This document shows positions 36,879 through 45,890 of a DNA stretch of 64,000 bases, piece by piece. Within the stretch, counting starts at the first letter, position 1; each line of letters starts with the position of its first letter. The notes beneath the pieces are model-generated. The model saw nothing but the letters and a program-made list of their open reading frames with translations. It made no database searches and was not told the origin of the DNA. A program made the position numbers and the translations under genes. This stretch comes from JAEUMD01 sp044222395 (lineage in GTDB: Bacteria; Pseudomonadota; Alphaproteobacteria; Rhizobiales; Hyphomicrobiaceae): the NCBI GenBank assembly GCA_044222395.1, contig JBGANK010000003.1, positions 62,001-126,000 of the forward strand. Reading direction: 5' to 3'.

Positions 36879-37379
36879 TTACTTCTTCTCGTCCTTCTTC
36901 TCGTCCTTCTTGGCGTCGCCCGACATGCCCGACATGCCACCCATGCCGCTCATGCCCTTCTGGCCGGACATGCCCGACATGCCACCCATGCCACTCATGC
37001 CCTTCTGATCGCCAGACATGCCAGACATGCCACCCATGCCGCTCATGCCCTTCTGATCGCCGGACATGCCAGACATGCCACCCATGCCGCTCATGCCCTT
37101 CTGATCGCCGGACATGCCAGACATGCCACCCATGCCGCTCATGCCCTTCTGGCCGGACATGCCAGACATGCCGCCCATTCCACTCATACCCTTCTGATCG
37201 CCAGACATACCGCTCATGCCCTTCTGATCACCGGACATGCCAGACATGCCCTTCTGATCGCCGGACATGCCAGACATGCCGCCCATGCCGCTCATGCCCT
37301 TCTGCTCTTCAGCCGTCGCCGCAGTGGCGAGGGCGCAAGAGATAAGGGCAGCACCAGCAAGCTTGAGGATCTTCGACAT
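36879..37379 (-). CDS. Secreted Met/Gly-rich repeat protein, longer copy
   Basis: A 166-residue product. The signal peptide (MSKILKLAGAALISCALATA, then ATAEE) is followed by nine head-to-tail units: seven long (GMSGMGGMSGMSG preceded by QK) and two short (QKGMSGMSGD). The tail is AKKDEKKDEKK. Almost every third residue is Met, with no Cys or His. The units are nearly identical at DNA level, so their number can change by slippage or recombination. Extracellular or periplasmic location is expected. A role in copper or oxidant buffering is only an inference. It is a paralogue of 35964-36284. Confidence 0.78.
   Translation of the reverse strand: MSKILKLAGAALISCALATAATAEEQKGMSGMGGMSGMSGDQKGMSGMSGDQKGMSGMSGDQKGMSGMGGMSGMSGQKGMSGMGGMSGMSGDQKGMSGMGGMSGMSGDQKGMSGMGGMSGMSGDQKGMSGMGGMSGMSGQKGMSGMGGMSGMSGDAKKDEKKDEKK
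36924..37306. repeat. Tandem 30-48 bp coding repeats
   Basis: Nine tandem copies of a 45-48 bp unit (two shortened to 30 bp), each reading on the plus strand as CATGCC-ACATGCC-type trinucleotide-phased blocks ending CCCTTCTG. All lie in frame in the Met-rich gene, which explains them as coding repeats and not a CRISPR array. Confidence 0.85.
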
Positions 37380-37871
37380 GTATCTTTTCTCCCAGTCACA
37401 GTCGCGTTGCTACAAACGGCTTGAAGGCGCTCGTTCGCGAGCGCCGGCTGGTTGCCGTTTCGAAATCAGGCCCCAACCCTCGGCCCCTTTACAGCGGCGC
37501 TCAGTATTCACTCCGCCTGAGGACCACCGCCGGGCGCGCATTAGAAAGGCAGGTCATGGCGAAAAGTTGCGCAATAGTTGGAAGTCACAGCAATCTCTTA
37601 TGAAATATTGCGGCCTAGTTCTGACCAAGATCAGCACCCAGTCGATGATTCCGCTTTTGGCAGCAAGCCGCCTGATTTGGCCAAGGTAGATATCCCGTGG
37701 GCTGCGAATCGATAAAGGGATCTGGTTAACGGCAGCACTTGTCGGGCCTTTCCAGCATCTGAGAAGCGCCGGAACCCTGCTTGGCAGCAGAGTTAACCAA
37801 CTTCCTGAAGGGTTTGTTGATCGTTCAATGTCAAGGTCGTTCAAACCTTATTTTCAAGCAGAGCCAAACCT
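37380..37871. other. Upstream region of the longer Met-rich gene
   Basis: 492 bases between divergent genes. The first 260 bases are the paralogue of the region at 36285-36540. Further right no gene or RNA was recognised; the promoter of the membrane protein at 37872 must be here. Confidence 0.45.
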
Positions 37872-38456
37872 ATGAACCTCATGGCCGACGCGCGACTGTT
37901 TCACGTGGTGCAGCACGCGCATGTCCACAAATTCGTAGAGAAGCCATATGCCGGGGGCCATGCCAGCGCGCCAGTGCTGCTCGTGCTGTCAGGCCTTGCC
38001 ATCGCCGGACTTGTCGCGGCGTCCATCTTCGTCCCCGCTGCCGTAGCTCCCATGATCGTGGCAACCGCTATCCTCATGGTCGGCGCGGTGGGACTAGCCC
38101 TGTTCAGCCTCTATGCCACCGGCGAGATTATCGAAGCGCGCTTCGACAAAGGCCGGAATTGCGCTCAACTGCTTTATCGCGGACCAACCGCTCATACCGT
38201 GTGGGATATTCCGCTCAACCGCATCTCTGGCGCACGCATGGCCATGCGCTATGATGAAAATGGCGCGAAAGTCGCAACGCCGGAGCTGGAACTGACGAAT
38301 GGGCGCACGATCGATCTACCGGCCTCCACCACGTGGCAAGATATCGAGGCCATTCGCGCGCTGATTGCCGAAGATACTTCGAATAGCGATGCCGCCTGGG
38401 CGCGCAAGGCGAGCGTCCGCCAGGGCGCGCGCACGCGAGGCAAGAACACGCGCTGA
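37872..38456 (+). CDS. Hypothetical membrane protein
   Basis: A 194-residue product. Two adjoining transmembrane helices (about residues 33-80: APVLLVLSGLAIAGLVAASI and VAPMIVATAILMVGAVGLAL) precede a soluble domain with beta-strand character (EIIEARFDKGRNCAQLLYRG, PELELTNGRTIDLPAS) and a basic tail. No family was recognised. It may be a membrane-bound PH-like or DUF protein; the evidence is weak. Confidence 0.6.
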   Translation: MNLMADARLFHVVQHAHVHKFVEKPYAGGHASAPVLLVLSGLAIAGLVAASIFVPAAVAPMIVATAILMVGAVGLALFSLYATGEIIEARFDKGRNCAQLLYRGPTAHTVWDIPLNRISGARMAMRYDENGAKVATPELELTNGRTIDLPASTTWQDIEAIRALIAEDTSNSDAAWARKASVRQGARTRGKNTR

Positions 38457-38674
38457 GCACAGCCAACAACAGGGCAGCATCAACCCTCGCCGGCTCTCAC
38501 CCTATATCGCTCACCTGTGATCCTTCGCGATACCACGACGGTGGAGCGAATCCATTCGTTCAGCGGTGACGGCACCGCATTATTGCATTTCAGCGGCAAG
38601 AGTGATCGCAGTGCAGCGGCCGGCATCCACTATTCTTGTTGCCGGGAACTTTGACTTGGCGGTCGCGCCTTCTT

Positions 38675-40099
38675 ATGCACGTCCCGGTGTGGCTGGCGCA
38701 TGCTCGCCCGGTCCTTGCACGACCCGATACCGACCGTTCGCCGGAGAAGCACAGTTTGGCCCTGCCCAGACCCGAAAAAATAGTCGCAGGAGAACACGGG
38801 ACCGCCAACTGGCCAGCCGATGTGACGCCGACTGCGGAGTACGAGGCGGCTCTTGAATTCGCGCGCGCGGGCAATGGCAACCTGTTCGTCACCGGCCGCG
38901 CAGGCACCGGCAAATCGACGCTGCTTAGATGCACGCGCGATGCGCTTGCGACGGACGCGGTGGTGGTGGCGCCGACCGGCCTTGCGGCGGTCAACGTCGG
39001 CGGCCAAACGATCCATTCGTTTTTCGGCTTGCCGCCCCGGCTGATCCGCTCGGACGACATTCGCCGCAGCCGTAACGCCAGAGTGATGCGGCGGCTCCAG
39101 CTCTTGATCATCGACGAGATCTCGATGGTGCGTTCGGACCTGATGGCGGCGATGGATGCGTCGCTCAGGCTGAACCGTGGACGTCCGCGCGAGCCGTTCG
39201 GCGGTGTGCGCCTGTTGATGTTCGGTGATCTGCACCAGCTGCCGCCTGTGGTGACCGACAACGAGGTGGCGGCACATCTTGAAAGCGAGCACGGCGGCCC
39301 GTTCTTTTTTTCCGTGCAGGCGTTGCGCGAGGGTGCGGGAACGTCGCTCCTGGAACTCGAGCAGGTTTTCCGCCAGCGCGACGAAGCGCTTCTCGGCGTA
39401 CTCAACCGGGTGCGCAACGGCGAGGCGGACGAGACCGATCTGAAGACGCTCAACGCTCGCGTGAACCCGATCCGCACGCTGGGCGAAGGAGAGCCCTACG
39501 TGATCCTCACTCCCACCAACGCCGCAGCCCAGCGCATCAACATGGCCTATCTCGACGCGCTGCCGGCTCGCGCACAAACCTACGAGGCGGGTGTCACCGG
39601 CGAGTTCAACGCCGCCGCACAGCCGACCGACCAGATTCTGGTGCTCAAGGAGGGAGCCAAGGTCATCCTGCTGCGCAACGATCCCGACCGCCGCTGGGTC
39701 AACGGTACGATCGCGCGCATCGCGCGGCTGACGGAGCGGCAGGTGTTCATCGAGGTCAAAGGTCGCGAGTACGAGCTGGAGCCGGTATCATGGGAGAGCC
39801 GGCGCTATGCCTTCGATCAGGCTGCGGAAAAGGTGGTCGAAACGGTTGCGGGCACGTTCAAGCAGTTTCCGGTGCGGCTGGCCTGGGCGCTGACCATCCA
39901 CAAGTCGCAGGGGCTGACGCTCGACCAAGTCTATATCGACCTGGGGCGCGGCACTTTCGCGCATGGGCAGACTTACGTCGCATTATCCCGCTGCCGCTCA
40001 CTCGACGGGCTGACGCTGGCGCGCGCCTTGCGGCCGAGCGACATTTTGTTCGATCCCGGCGTGATGGGATACCGGGACGTATTCTCGCGTCTTGAGTGA
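38675..40099 (+). CDS. PIF1/RecD2-like DNA helicase
   Basis: About 474 residues of superfamily 1B helicase. Motif I (Walker A) is TGRAGTGKST at 73-82, motif II LLIIDEISMV near 143-152, motif III FGDLHQLPPV, and the C-terminal motifs are WALTIHKSQGLTLD and YVALSRCRSLDGL. The layout fits PIF1-type 5'-3' helicases, which resolve replication and G-quadruplex barriers. No nuclease domain is fused. The first 50 residues are not conserved and no clear ribosome site precedes the ATG at 38675, so the start is uncertain; a TTG at 38636 is in frame. Confidence 0.85.
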   Translation: MHVPVWLAHARPVLARPDTDRSPEKHSLALPRPEKIVAGEHGTANWPADVTPTAEYEAALEFARAGNGNLFVTGRAGTGKSTLLRCTRDALATDAVVVAPTGLAAVNVGGQTIHSFFGLPPRLIRSDDIRRSRNARVMRRLQLLIIDEISMVRSDLMAAMDASLRLNRGRPREPFGGVRLLMFGDLHQLPPVVTDNEVAAHLESEHGGPFFFSVQALREGAGTSLLELEQVFRQRDEALLGVLNRVRNGEADETDLKTLNARVNPIRTLGEGEPYVILTPTNAAAQRINMAYLDALPARAQTYEAGVTGEFNAAAQPTDQILVLKEGAKVILLRNDPDRRWVNGTIARIARLTERQVFIEVKGREYELEPVSWESRRYAFDQAAEKVVETVAGTFKQFPVRLAWALTIHKSQGLTLDQVYIDLGRGTFAHGQTYVALSRCRSLDGLTLARALRPSDILFDPGVMGYRDVFSRLE

Positions 40100-40118
40100 T
40101 CGAAACAGTTTCCTGATT

Positions 40119-40129
40119 TTGCAATGCAA
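40119..40129. promoter_or_regulatory. TTGCAATGCAA box upstream of the phasin
   Basis: The reverse complement reads TTGCATTGCAA, the same core as the boxes at 40284 and 24587. It lies about 310 bases before the phasin ATG. Confidence 0.35.
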
Positions 40130-40283
40130 TTCACTTTTGGGGCCGAGTCTTGTGCGGCGCAATATGACTTCTCGCCGGCTTCGCGGGGAATTAACCCTTA
40201 CGTAAACGACCTATTTTCAAGAGTTCGAAAGGTCCGCTCTTGATCTCGAGCACGACCTTTGTCGCACAGCAATATATTTGATG

Positions 40284-40312
40284 TTGCATTGCACAATGAA
40301 CTGCGCTAGGGT
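40284..40312 (+). promoter_or_regulatory. Phasin promoter with a TTGCATTGCA box
   Basis: TTGCAT, 17 bases, TAGGGT gives a possible sigma-70 promoter; the -35 element is part of TTGCATTGCA (40284-40293). Binding of a PhaR-like repressor here would block the promoter. Confidence 0.5.
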
Positions 40313-40429
40313 CTTTCACATCAAGGCCGCCACCTGTTGGGCCTCCCGCTCTTAGGCGACCCGATCCATACCCGCCCAGCCGGGCGATACATGAATGAAC
40401 CCGATCCCTTAGATATCAGGAGCATCGCC

Positions 40430-40885
40430 ATGAACGACCAATTCACCCGCCAGGCGCAGGACATGTTCGCAGCTGCCAAGGACGCCCGTATTCCCGAGAA
40501 CATCCAGGCCATGGCCGAGGAAGGCGTTGTGAAGACCCGCGAGGCCTATCACAAGCTCAGCACCGTCGCTAAGGACGGCGCAAAGGTTGTCGAGGAGGTC
40601 ATGCTTGCCTCTCACGCCGGCGCCAAGGCAATCGGTGAGAAGCTTCTCCACAACACGACCGTCAACACCGAAGCCGTCTTCGATGCCGCACAGGCGATCG
40701 CGCGGGCAAAGACGATCCCGGAGGCAGTTCGCCTTCAGGCCGACTTCCTGCAGCAGCAGTTCGCCGTTGCCGGCGCGCAGAGCAAGGAGCTTTTCGAACT
40801 CTCCGCGAAGGTGACCAAGCAAACCATGGAGACTGTGAATGCGGCTGCCACGAAGAGCTTCGAGCAGATGAAGCACGTCGGCTGA
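40430..40885 (+). CDS. Phasin family protein
   Basis: A 151-residue helical protein. MNDQFTRQAQDMFAAAKDAR, then EGVVKTREAYHKLSTVAKDG and AVRLQADFLQQQFAVAGAQS match the phasin_2 pattern of amphipathic helices that coat polyhydroxyalkanoate granules. It indicates that the organism stores PHA. AGGAG lies eight bases before the ATG at 40430; upstream in-frame sequence is not phasin-like. The upstream region carries TGC-rich boxes. A terminator follows. Confidence 0.9.
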   Translation: MNDQFTRQAQDMFAAAKDARIPENIQAMAEEGVVKTREAYHKLSTVAKDGAKVVEEVMLASHAGAKAIGEKLLHNTTVNTEAVFDAAQAIARAKTIPEAVRLQADFLQQQFAVAGAQSKELFELSAKVTKQTMETVNAAATKSFEQMKHVG

Positions 40886-40947
40886 AGTCATTCTTCACGA
40901 ATGTTGCGAAGGCGCAGGCTGAAGTCGTCGCGCTCTAACCATAAGAT

Positions 40948-40971
40948 GCCCGGAAGCTCGCGCTTCCGGGC
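40948..40971 (+). terminator. Rho-independent terminator of the phasin gene
   Basis: GCCCGGAAGC / GCTTCCGGGC with a 4-base loop, then GTTTTCTTTC, about 60 bases after the phasin stop. Confidence 0.92.
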
Positions 40972-41153
40972 GTTTTCTTTCGCCGAGAGCGCCGGCGGCT
41001 GCGGCTGCTTCATGTTGCATCGCATAGTCGGGCGCGCGACTGCAGTAACCGGCTTGATGACTGAAACCCAGGTCGCACAGGCAACGAAAATTCGCTTACG
41101 CTCTTTGTACAATGGGCCGAGACAAACGCGTTTTTCGCGCTATAGTCGGTGCC

Positions 41154-41663
41154 ATGCTTAGTTCGAGTTCTCAAGTACGCGTGCGTTGCGGTCAGCTTTC
41201 CGATGCGAAAGCATTGGCCGACGTCTTCGAGCGTTCCTGGCGGCATGCCTACGTTGGCATCCTTCCGCGAGCGCATCTGGATTCCCTCATCCTCAGACGC
41301 GGCCGCAGGTGGTGGACAAGCGCCATCCGTTCCGGCGATCTCATCCTCGTGCTCGAGGTCGGCGGCGAGATCGGCGGCTATGCCTCATGCGGACCGGCGC
41401 GCCATCGCGGTCGCTACGAGGGCGAGATCTACGAGCTCTATCTGGCACCGGAGTATCAGGGCCTGGGCTTCGGCGAATTGCTGTTCGAAGCGTGCCGGCA
41501 CGAACTCGACCGGCGCAAACTCAACGGCCTGATCGTCTGGGCACTCGCCGACAACGATGCTGCGGCGGATTTCTACTGGCGGCGCGGTGGCCGGCCGGTA
41601 CAGCAGGTGTCCGACCGGGTCGGCACCGTCGACATGCAGAAAGTCGGCTACGGCTGGCCGTGA
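41154..41663 (+). CDS. GNAT family N-acetyltransferase
   Basis: A 169-residue acetyl-CoA-dependent acetyltransferase. The acetyl-CoA-binding motif A is IYELYLAPEYQGLGFGELLF (Q-x-x-G-x-G/A form), followed by LIVWALADNDAAADFYWRRG, the C-terminal motif B. The N-terminus VRCGQLSDAKALADVFERSW is typical. The substrate is unknown. TATAGT lies eight bases before the ATG at 41154, so the mRNA may be leaderless; a start at 41112 is also in frame. Confidence 0.88.
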   Translation: MLSSSSQVRVRCGQLSDAKALADVFERSWRHAYVGILPRAHLDSLILRRGRRWWTSAIRSGDLILVLEVGGEIGGYASCGPARHRGRYEGEIYELYLAPEYQGLGFGELLFEACRHELDRRKLNGLIVWALADNDAAADFYWRRGGRPVQQVSDRVGTVDMQKVGYGWP

Positions 41664-41718
41664 CTTCGTCGGCCGCGCGGTGCCGCGCCGCGGCGAACCA
41701 TCTGCCCATCCATCTGAC

Positions 41719-41739
41719 GGCCGGTGCTGAGCGCCGGCC
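41719..41739 (+). terminator. Terminator of the GNAT gene
   Basis: GGCCGGTGC / GCGCCGGCC (one G-U pair) with a 3-base loop, then TTTGTCG, about 55 bases after the stop. Confidence 0.7.
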
Positions 41740-41892
41740 TTTGTCGTGACGTACAGACGGTCGCCAACCTACTCCCCACTTGGTTGCGTCTTCGATCTAA
41801 AGAGGGGTTGCCCCAAGGAGCCGCCTCGGGCAGCAAGGTTGCTGCGGAACGAGCCACGGTCCGCCCAAAAAAACCGATCCAAGGAGACCCCC

Positions 41893-42438
41893 ATGCGCAT
41901 CGACGCCATCGCCATCGGCAGGCATCCGCCGGACGACGTCAACGTCATCATCGAGGTGCCGGTCGGCGGCGAGCCTGTCAAGTACGAGATGGACAAGGAG
42001 GCCGGCGCGCTGGTGGTCGATCGGTTCCTCTACACGCCGATGCGTTATCCGGGGAACTACGGATTCATTCCGCATACCCTGTCGCCGGACGGTGACCCGA
42101 TCGATGTCCTCGTCTGCAATACGCGCACGATCGTGCCGGGCGGCATCATCAACTGCCGGCCGATCGGCGTGATGATGATGGAAGACGACGGTGGCGGCGA
42201 CGAGAAGATCATCGCGGTACCCAGCTCCAAGATCTCGGCGCGCTACGACCGCATTCGCACGGTCGCCGACCTGCCACCGATCACGAAAAACCAGATCGAG
42301 CACTTCTTCCAGCACTACAAGGATCTGGAGCCCGGCAAATGGGTCAAGATCGTCAACTGGGGCGACGTCGACGACGCCAAGCGGGTGATCCGCGAGGCGA
42401 TCGAACGGGCCAAGACCGCCAAGGGGGCCGAAGGCTAA
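41893..42438 (+). CDS. ppa: Inorganic pyrophosphatase
   Basis: A 181-residue family I pyrophosphatase that hydrolyses PPi to phosphate in the cytoplasm. DVNVIIEVPVGGEPVKYEMD, then RYPGNYGFIPHTLSPDGDPIDV (written as RYPGNYGFIPHTLS and DGDPIDVLV) give the active-site Lys, Tyr and the three metal-binding Asp residues. The ribosome site AAGGAGA directly precedes the ATG at 41893. It is followed by dapB with a gap of about 130 bases. Confidence 0.97.
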   Translation: MRIDAIAIGRHPPDDVNVIIEVPVGGEPVKYEMDKEAGALVVDRFLYTPMRYPGNYGFIPHTLSPDGDPIDVLVCNTRTIVPGGIINCRPIGVMMMEDDGGGDEKIIAVPSSKISARYDRIRTVADLPPITKNQIEHFFQHYKDLEPGKWVKIVNWGDVDDAKRVIREAIERAKTAKGAEG

Positions 42439-42572
42439 CCGCAGTTGACAGCGAGCCCTTTCCAAATCGCCAGGGCTTGCTATACCGCCCGTCGAATTCA
42501 CAATGTGGGCTGCGGACTCGACCGGGCCGGCGATGCGGCCGTGTCGCAAGCGCAAAAAAGTTGAGAAATGGC

Positions 42573-43379
42573 ATGAGCGACGTGAGGATCGCGGTCATGG
42601 GTGCGGGCGGGCGCATGGGACGCGAACTCGTGCGCGCCGTGCATGCGCTCGAGGGCTGCAAGGTGGCGGGCGGGGTCGAGCAGGCCGGCTCGCCCTTCTT
42701 GGGCCAGGATGTCGGCGAAGTGGCCGGCGTGGGGCCGGTCGGCGCCGCCATATCGGACGACCCGCTAGCCGTATGCGCGACGGTCGACGCGATCCTCGAT
42801 TTCACCACACCGGCAGCCACAGCCGAGTTCGCAGGCCTGGCCGCCAACGCGCGCATCGTGCACGTGATCGGCACGACGGGGCTGCAACCCGAGCACGAGG
42901 CTGCCATCGCGGCGGCCGCTCGCCATGCGACGATCATCAAGGCCGGCAACATGAGTCTGGGTGTCAACCTGCTGCTGGCGGTCACGCGCCGGGTGGCGCA
43001 AGCGCTGGACGCCGATTTCGATATCGAGATCGTCGAGATGCATCACCGGCACAAGGTCGATGCCCCATCAGGCACCGCGCTGATGCTGGGGCAGGCCGCC
43101 GCGAACGGCCGCAACGTGCCACTCGCCGAAGTCTCGGTGCGCACGCGCGACGGTCATACAGGCGCCAGGCGGCGCGGCGACATCGGCTTCCAGTCACTCA
43201 GAGGTGGCAGCGTGGTCGGCGACCACACGGTCATTTTCGCCGGCGAGGGCGAGCGGATCGAACTCTCTCACATCGCCAGCGATCGCGGCATTTTTGCTCG
43301 CGGAGCGGTGAAGGCGGCGCTTTGGGGTCGTGGCCGGGGGCCGGGGCTTTTCACCATGACGGACGTGCTCGGGCTTTAG
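42573..43379 (+). CDS. dapB: 4-hydroxy-tetrahydrodipicolinate reductase
   Basis: A 268-residue NAD(P)H-dependent enzyme of lysine and diaminopimelate biosynthesis. The nucleotide-binding motif is VMGAGGRMGRELVRAV, then VIGTTGLQPEH, KAGNMSLGVNLLLAV, the catalytic EMHHRHKVDAPSGTAL and GDHTVIFAGEGERIELSH. The length is typical. The ATG at 42573 begins the conserved strand. The gene is followed by gpmA, a neighbour pair known from other Hyphomicrobiales. Confidence 0.97.
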   Translation: MSDVRIAVMGAGGRMGRELVRAVHALEGCKVAGGVEQAGSPFLGQDVGEVAGVGPVGAAISDDPLAVCATVDAILDFTTPAATAEFAGLAANARIVHVIGTTGLQPEHEAAIAAAARHATIIKAGNMSLGVNLLLAVTRRVAQALDADFDIEIVEMHHRHKVDAPSGTALMLGQAAANGRNVPLAEVSVRTRDGHTGARRRGDIGFQSLRGGSVVGDHTVIFAGEGERIELSHIASDRGIFARGAVKAALWGRGRGPGLFTMTDVLGL

Positions 43380-43621
43380 TCGGGGGGGCCGGGCCTGCCC
43401 GGTCCGCCACGGCGCTGCCAGCAGAAATGGGGCAGCGATTTAATCGATCGCAAACACATGCTGCGCCCGGGAGTGCTAGTGCTTTTCAGATCGCGGCATT
43501 TTTTCCGGACACGCAGAAAGACGCGACGAGCTTTGCAATAACGTCACGCGTGCGTGCCCGCGCTCGACAGGCGATGGACTCATGCCGCAGCATGGGTCGT
43601 CATGCAGAGGAATGATCGACA

Positions 43622-44242
43622 ATGGACAACGTGCTCGTTCTGGTTCGTCACGGTCAAAGCGAATGGAACCTGAAGAACCTGTTCACCGGCTGGCGTGATC
43701 CAGACCTCACCGAAAAGGGTGTGGCCGAGGCGATCAAGGCCGGCGAGATGCTGAAGCGCGAGGGTTTCCATTTCGACATCGCGTTCACGAGCGTCCTGCA
43801 TCGCGCGCAGCGCACACTCGACCTGATGCTCGACAAACTCGGACAGACCGGGCTCGAGACGATCAAGGACAAGGCCCTGAACGAGCGCCACTACGGCGAT
43901 CTGTGCGGACTCAACAAGGATGACGCGCGCAAGAAGTGGGGCGAAGAGCAGGTGCACATGTGGCGGCGCAGCTATGACATCCGCCCGCCCGGCGGCGAAA
44001 GCCTGAAGGACACGGCGGAGCGCGTGCTACCCTACTACAAGGAGCAGATCTGGCCGCGGATCAAGAAGGGCCAGAACGTACTGGTCGCCGCTCATGGCAA
44101 CTCGATCCGCGCGCTCGTCATGCATCTGGAACAGCTCAACGAAAAGCAGATCATCGAACGCGAGATCGGCACCGGCGTGCCGCTCATCTATCGGCTCAAC
44201 GAGAGCGGGCAACTTGCCGACAAGCGCGAGCTGGCGGCCTGA
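43622..44242 (+). CDS. gpmA: 2,3-bisphosphoglycerate-dependent phosphoglycerate mutase
   Basis: A 206-residue glycolytic mutase. The phosphohistidine is H10 in LVLVRHGQSEWN, followed by NLFTGWRDPDLTEKG, the RAQRTL segment, LNERHYGDLCGLNKDDA and the second His in VLVAAHGNSIRALVMHLE. It lacks the longer insertion of some family members, as in other alphaproteobacterial GpmA proteins. The 240-base gap after dapB shows no further gene. Confidence 0.96.
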   Translation: MDNVLVLVRHGQSEWNLKNLFTGWRDPDLTEKGVAEAIKAGEMLKREGFHFDIAFTSVLHRAQRTLDLMLDKLGQTGLETIKDKALNERHYGDLCGLNKDDARKKWGEEQVHMWRRSYDIRPPGGESLKDTAERVLPYYKEQIWPRIKKGQNVLVAAHGNSIRALVMHLEQLNEKQIIEREIGTGVPLIYRLNESGQLADKRELAA

Positions 44243-44379
44243 CGGCCCGCCACGCAAGTGCCATCAAGACATACTGAGATCGGGTGGCGGCGGTGCGAGC
44301 GGTCGGGCCGAGGGCTGCGCGCCCGCCAGCATAAGTCTCACCTCACTTTGTCCCGTCACCAATTGCCGGAGATTCACGC

Positions 44380-44970
44380 ATGGCGCTCGACGAGCTTTCC
44401 GAACGATCCGCGCACGGGTCTCGCACGCGCGACAGATTGATCGGCGTCTATATTGGCGCGCTGGCAGTGATTCTCGCACTTTCCGCCATGGGTGGAGACA
44501 ACGCCGCCAAGAACGCGACGCTGAAGAATATCGAGGCGTCGAACACGTGGTCGTTCTTCCAAGCCAAGAACATGCGGCGGCAACTGATGCGCGTGCATAC
44601 CGAGGATCTCGAGCTGATGCTGGAAACGACGCCCGGCCTTTCGCCGGAACAGAAGACACGGATCTCCGAGAAGATCGCGGCAAACAAGGCCAATGATGCG
44701 AGGCTGACGAGCGAGCCGGAGACGAAGGAAGGGCTCGACGAGCTGTTCAAGCGCGGCAAGGCGCTTGAAGCAGAGCGCGACAAGGCATTGGCGCAGGATC
44801 CCTATTTCGACTATGCGCAAGCCGCGTTGCAGATCGCGATCGTGCTGGCCTCCATTGCGATCATCTCGGGCGGGATGCCGCTATTGATTTTGAGCATGGC
44901 GCTCGGCGCAGCCGGCGTGCTCCTGACGCTCAATGGCTACCTCATGCTATTTCACATTCCGGGTATCTGA
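44380..44970 (+). CDS. DUF4337 family membrane protein
   Basis: A 196-residue protein. One N-terminal transmembrane helix (about 20-38), then NATLKNIEASNTWSFFQAKN (the W-x-x-x-QAK pattern of DUF4337), a charged helical region and two C-terminal transmembrane helices (about 147-190). The function is unknown. It ends seven bases before the stop of the convergent lipoprotein gene. Confidence 0.8.
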   Translation: MALDELSERSAHGSRTRDRLIGVYIGALAVILALSAMGGDNAAKNATLKNIEASNTWSFFQAKNMRRQLMRVHTEDLELMLETTPGLSPEQKTRISEKIAANKANDARLTSEPETKEGLDELFKRGKALEAERDKALAQDPYFDYAQAALQIAIVLASIAIISGGMPLLILSMALGAAGVLLTLNGYLMLFHIPGI

Positions 44971-44977
44971 TTAGGCT

Positions 44978-45625
44978 TCAACGGGCGGCCGCGCTCGCTG
45001 CCGATGATCTCTCCGACTCTCCGGTCAGGTCTTTGATCCATTGGGGCAGCTGCGGCGACGACGACGTGACGGAGCCCGTCTCGGTCGGCCCTGATCCTGT
45101 CGCACCCAAAGCAGGCTGTGCGTTGGGCTTGTCCGCAACCATCGGTGCCAGATCGAATGCCTTTATGCGCGCATCGATGTCGACCGGTGGACAGCCATTG
45201 GCCACCTGCTGGCGGTTCAGGGTCCTGACGCGCGCTTCGGCTTCGCGATAGGCTTCGACGCTTTCGAGGCCATCCTCCGGCCCGCCGAACATGCGACCGT
45301 AGGCCCTGGCGAGGGTTGTGGGCAACGCCTCGCGCTCCTTGGCGATACCGTTCCGCGCCTTCTGCATGTCCTTGAGGCCCAGCTCAATGTCATCGCCGAG
45401 CGTCCGGCAGTCGAGCTGTCGCTGCTGCGGCGAAGGCTGTGGCTGCGCAGATGTGGCAACTTGCGGAGTGGTGGTGGCAGCACTGTTCTTGGAGCTGGAG
45501 GCTGCGCTGGTGGGAGCGATGGTGGGAACCACGCCGGCAGGATCGCCCACGGTCGAGCAGCCGCTGGCCAGGCTCGCTAAAGAGACCAGCAACGCCAATC
45601 GCAGCGATGTCCTAGCGCCGTGCAC
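44978..45625 (-). CDS. Putative lipoprotein
   Basis: About 215 residues if started at the GTG at 45625, which directly precedes a lipoprotein signal peptide (RTSLRLALLVSLASLASGCS, lipobox LASGC). A Ser/Thr/Pro/Gln-rich linker follows, then a helical domain (DDIELGLKDMQKARNGIAKE, EAYREAEARVRTLNRQQVA) with two Cys residues far apart, and a low-complexity C-terminus. The frame is open up to 45775 but the extra sequence looks non-coding. No family was recognised. Confidence 0.65.
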   Translation of the reverse strand: MHGARTSLRLALLVSLASLASGCSTVGDPAGVVPTIAPTSAASSSKNSAATTTPQVATSAQPQPSPQQRQLDCRTLGDDIELGLKDMQKARNGIAKEREALPTTLARAYGRMFGGPEDGLESVEAYREAEARVRTLNRQQVANGCPPVDIDARIKAFDLAPMVADKPNAQPALGATGSGPTETGSVTSSSPQLPQWIKDLTGESERSSAASAAAR

Positions 45626-45890
45626 GTCGCCCTGCCCCGCAGTTCGTCCTTGGCGTTCTTCAACGCCTGCCGGGCGCGCCCGCCCGAAGACAACCTGCCT
45701 CAGCCAACTCACACCTGCGCAACCTAAGGGGTTGGCGGGGCTCGAGGCAAGACGCACGGCGGACACAGCTGCCACCTCCCGCGCATCGACATTCGAGCCG
45801 GGACCCGCACTGAACCGCGTCCGGTAGCCGCCGCGACCAGCCGCGAACCCGGTCTATGCGACCGGTCGCGGCAGAGCGCGAGTTGTATCG

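Noticed and set aside
36924..37306. Regular tandem repeats suggesting a CRISPR array
   Set aside because: Units are in frame, trinucleotide-phased and lack unique spacers; they encode Met/Gly repeats.
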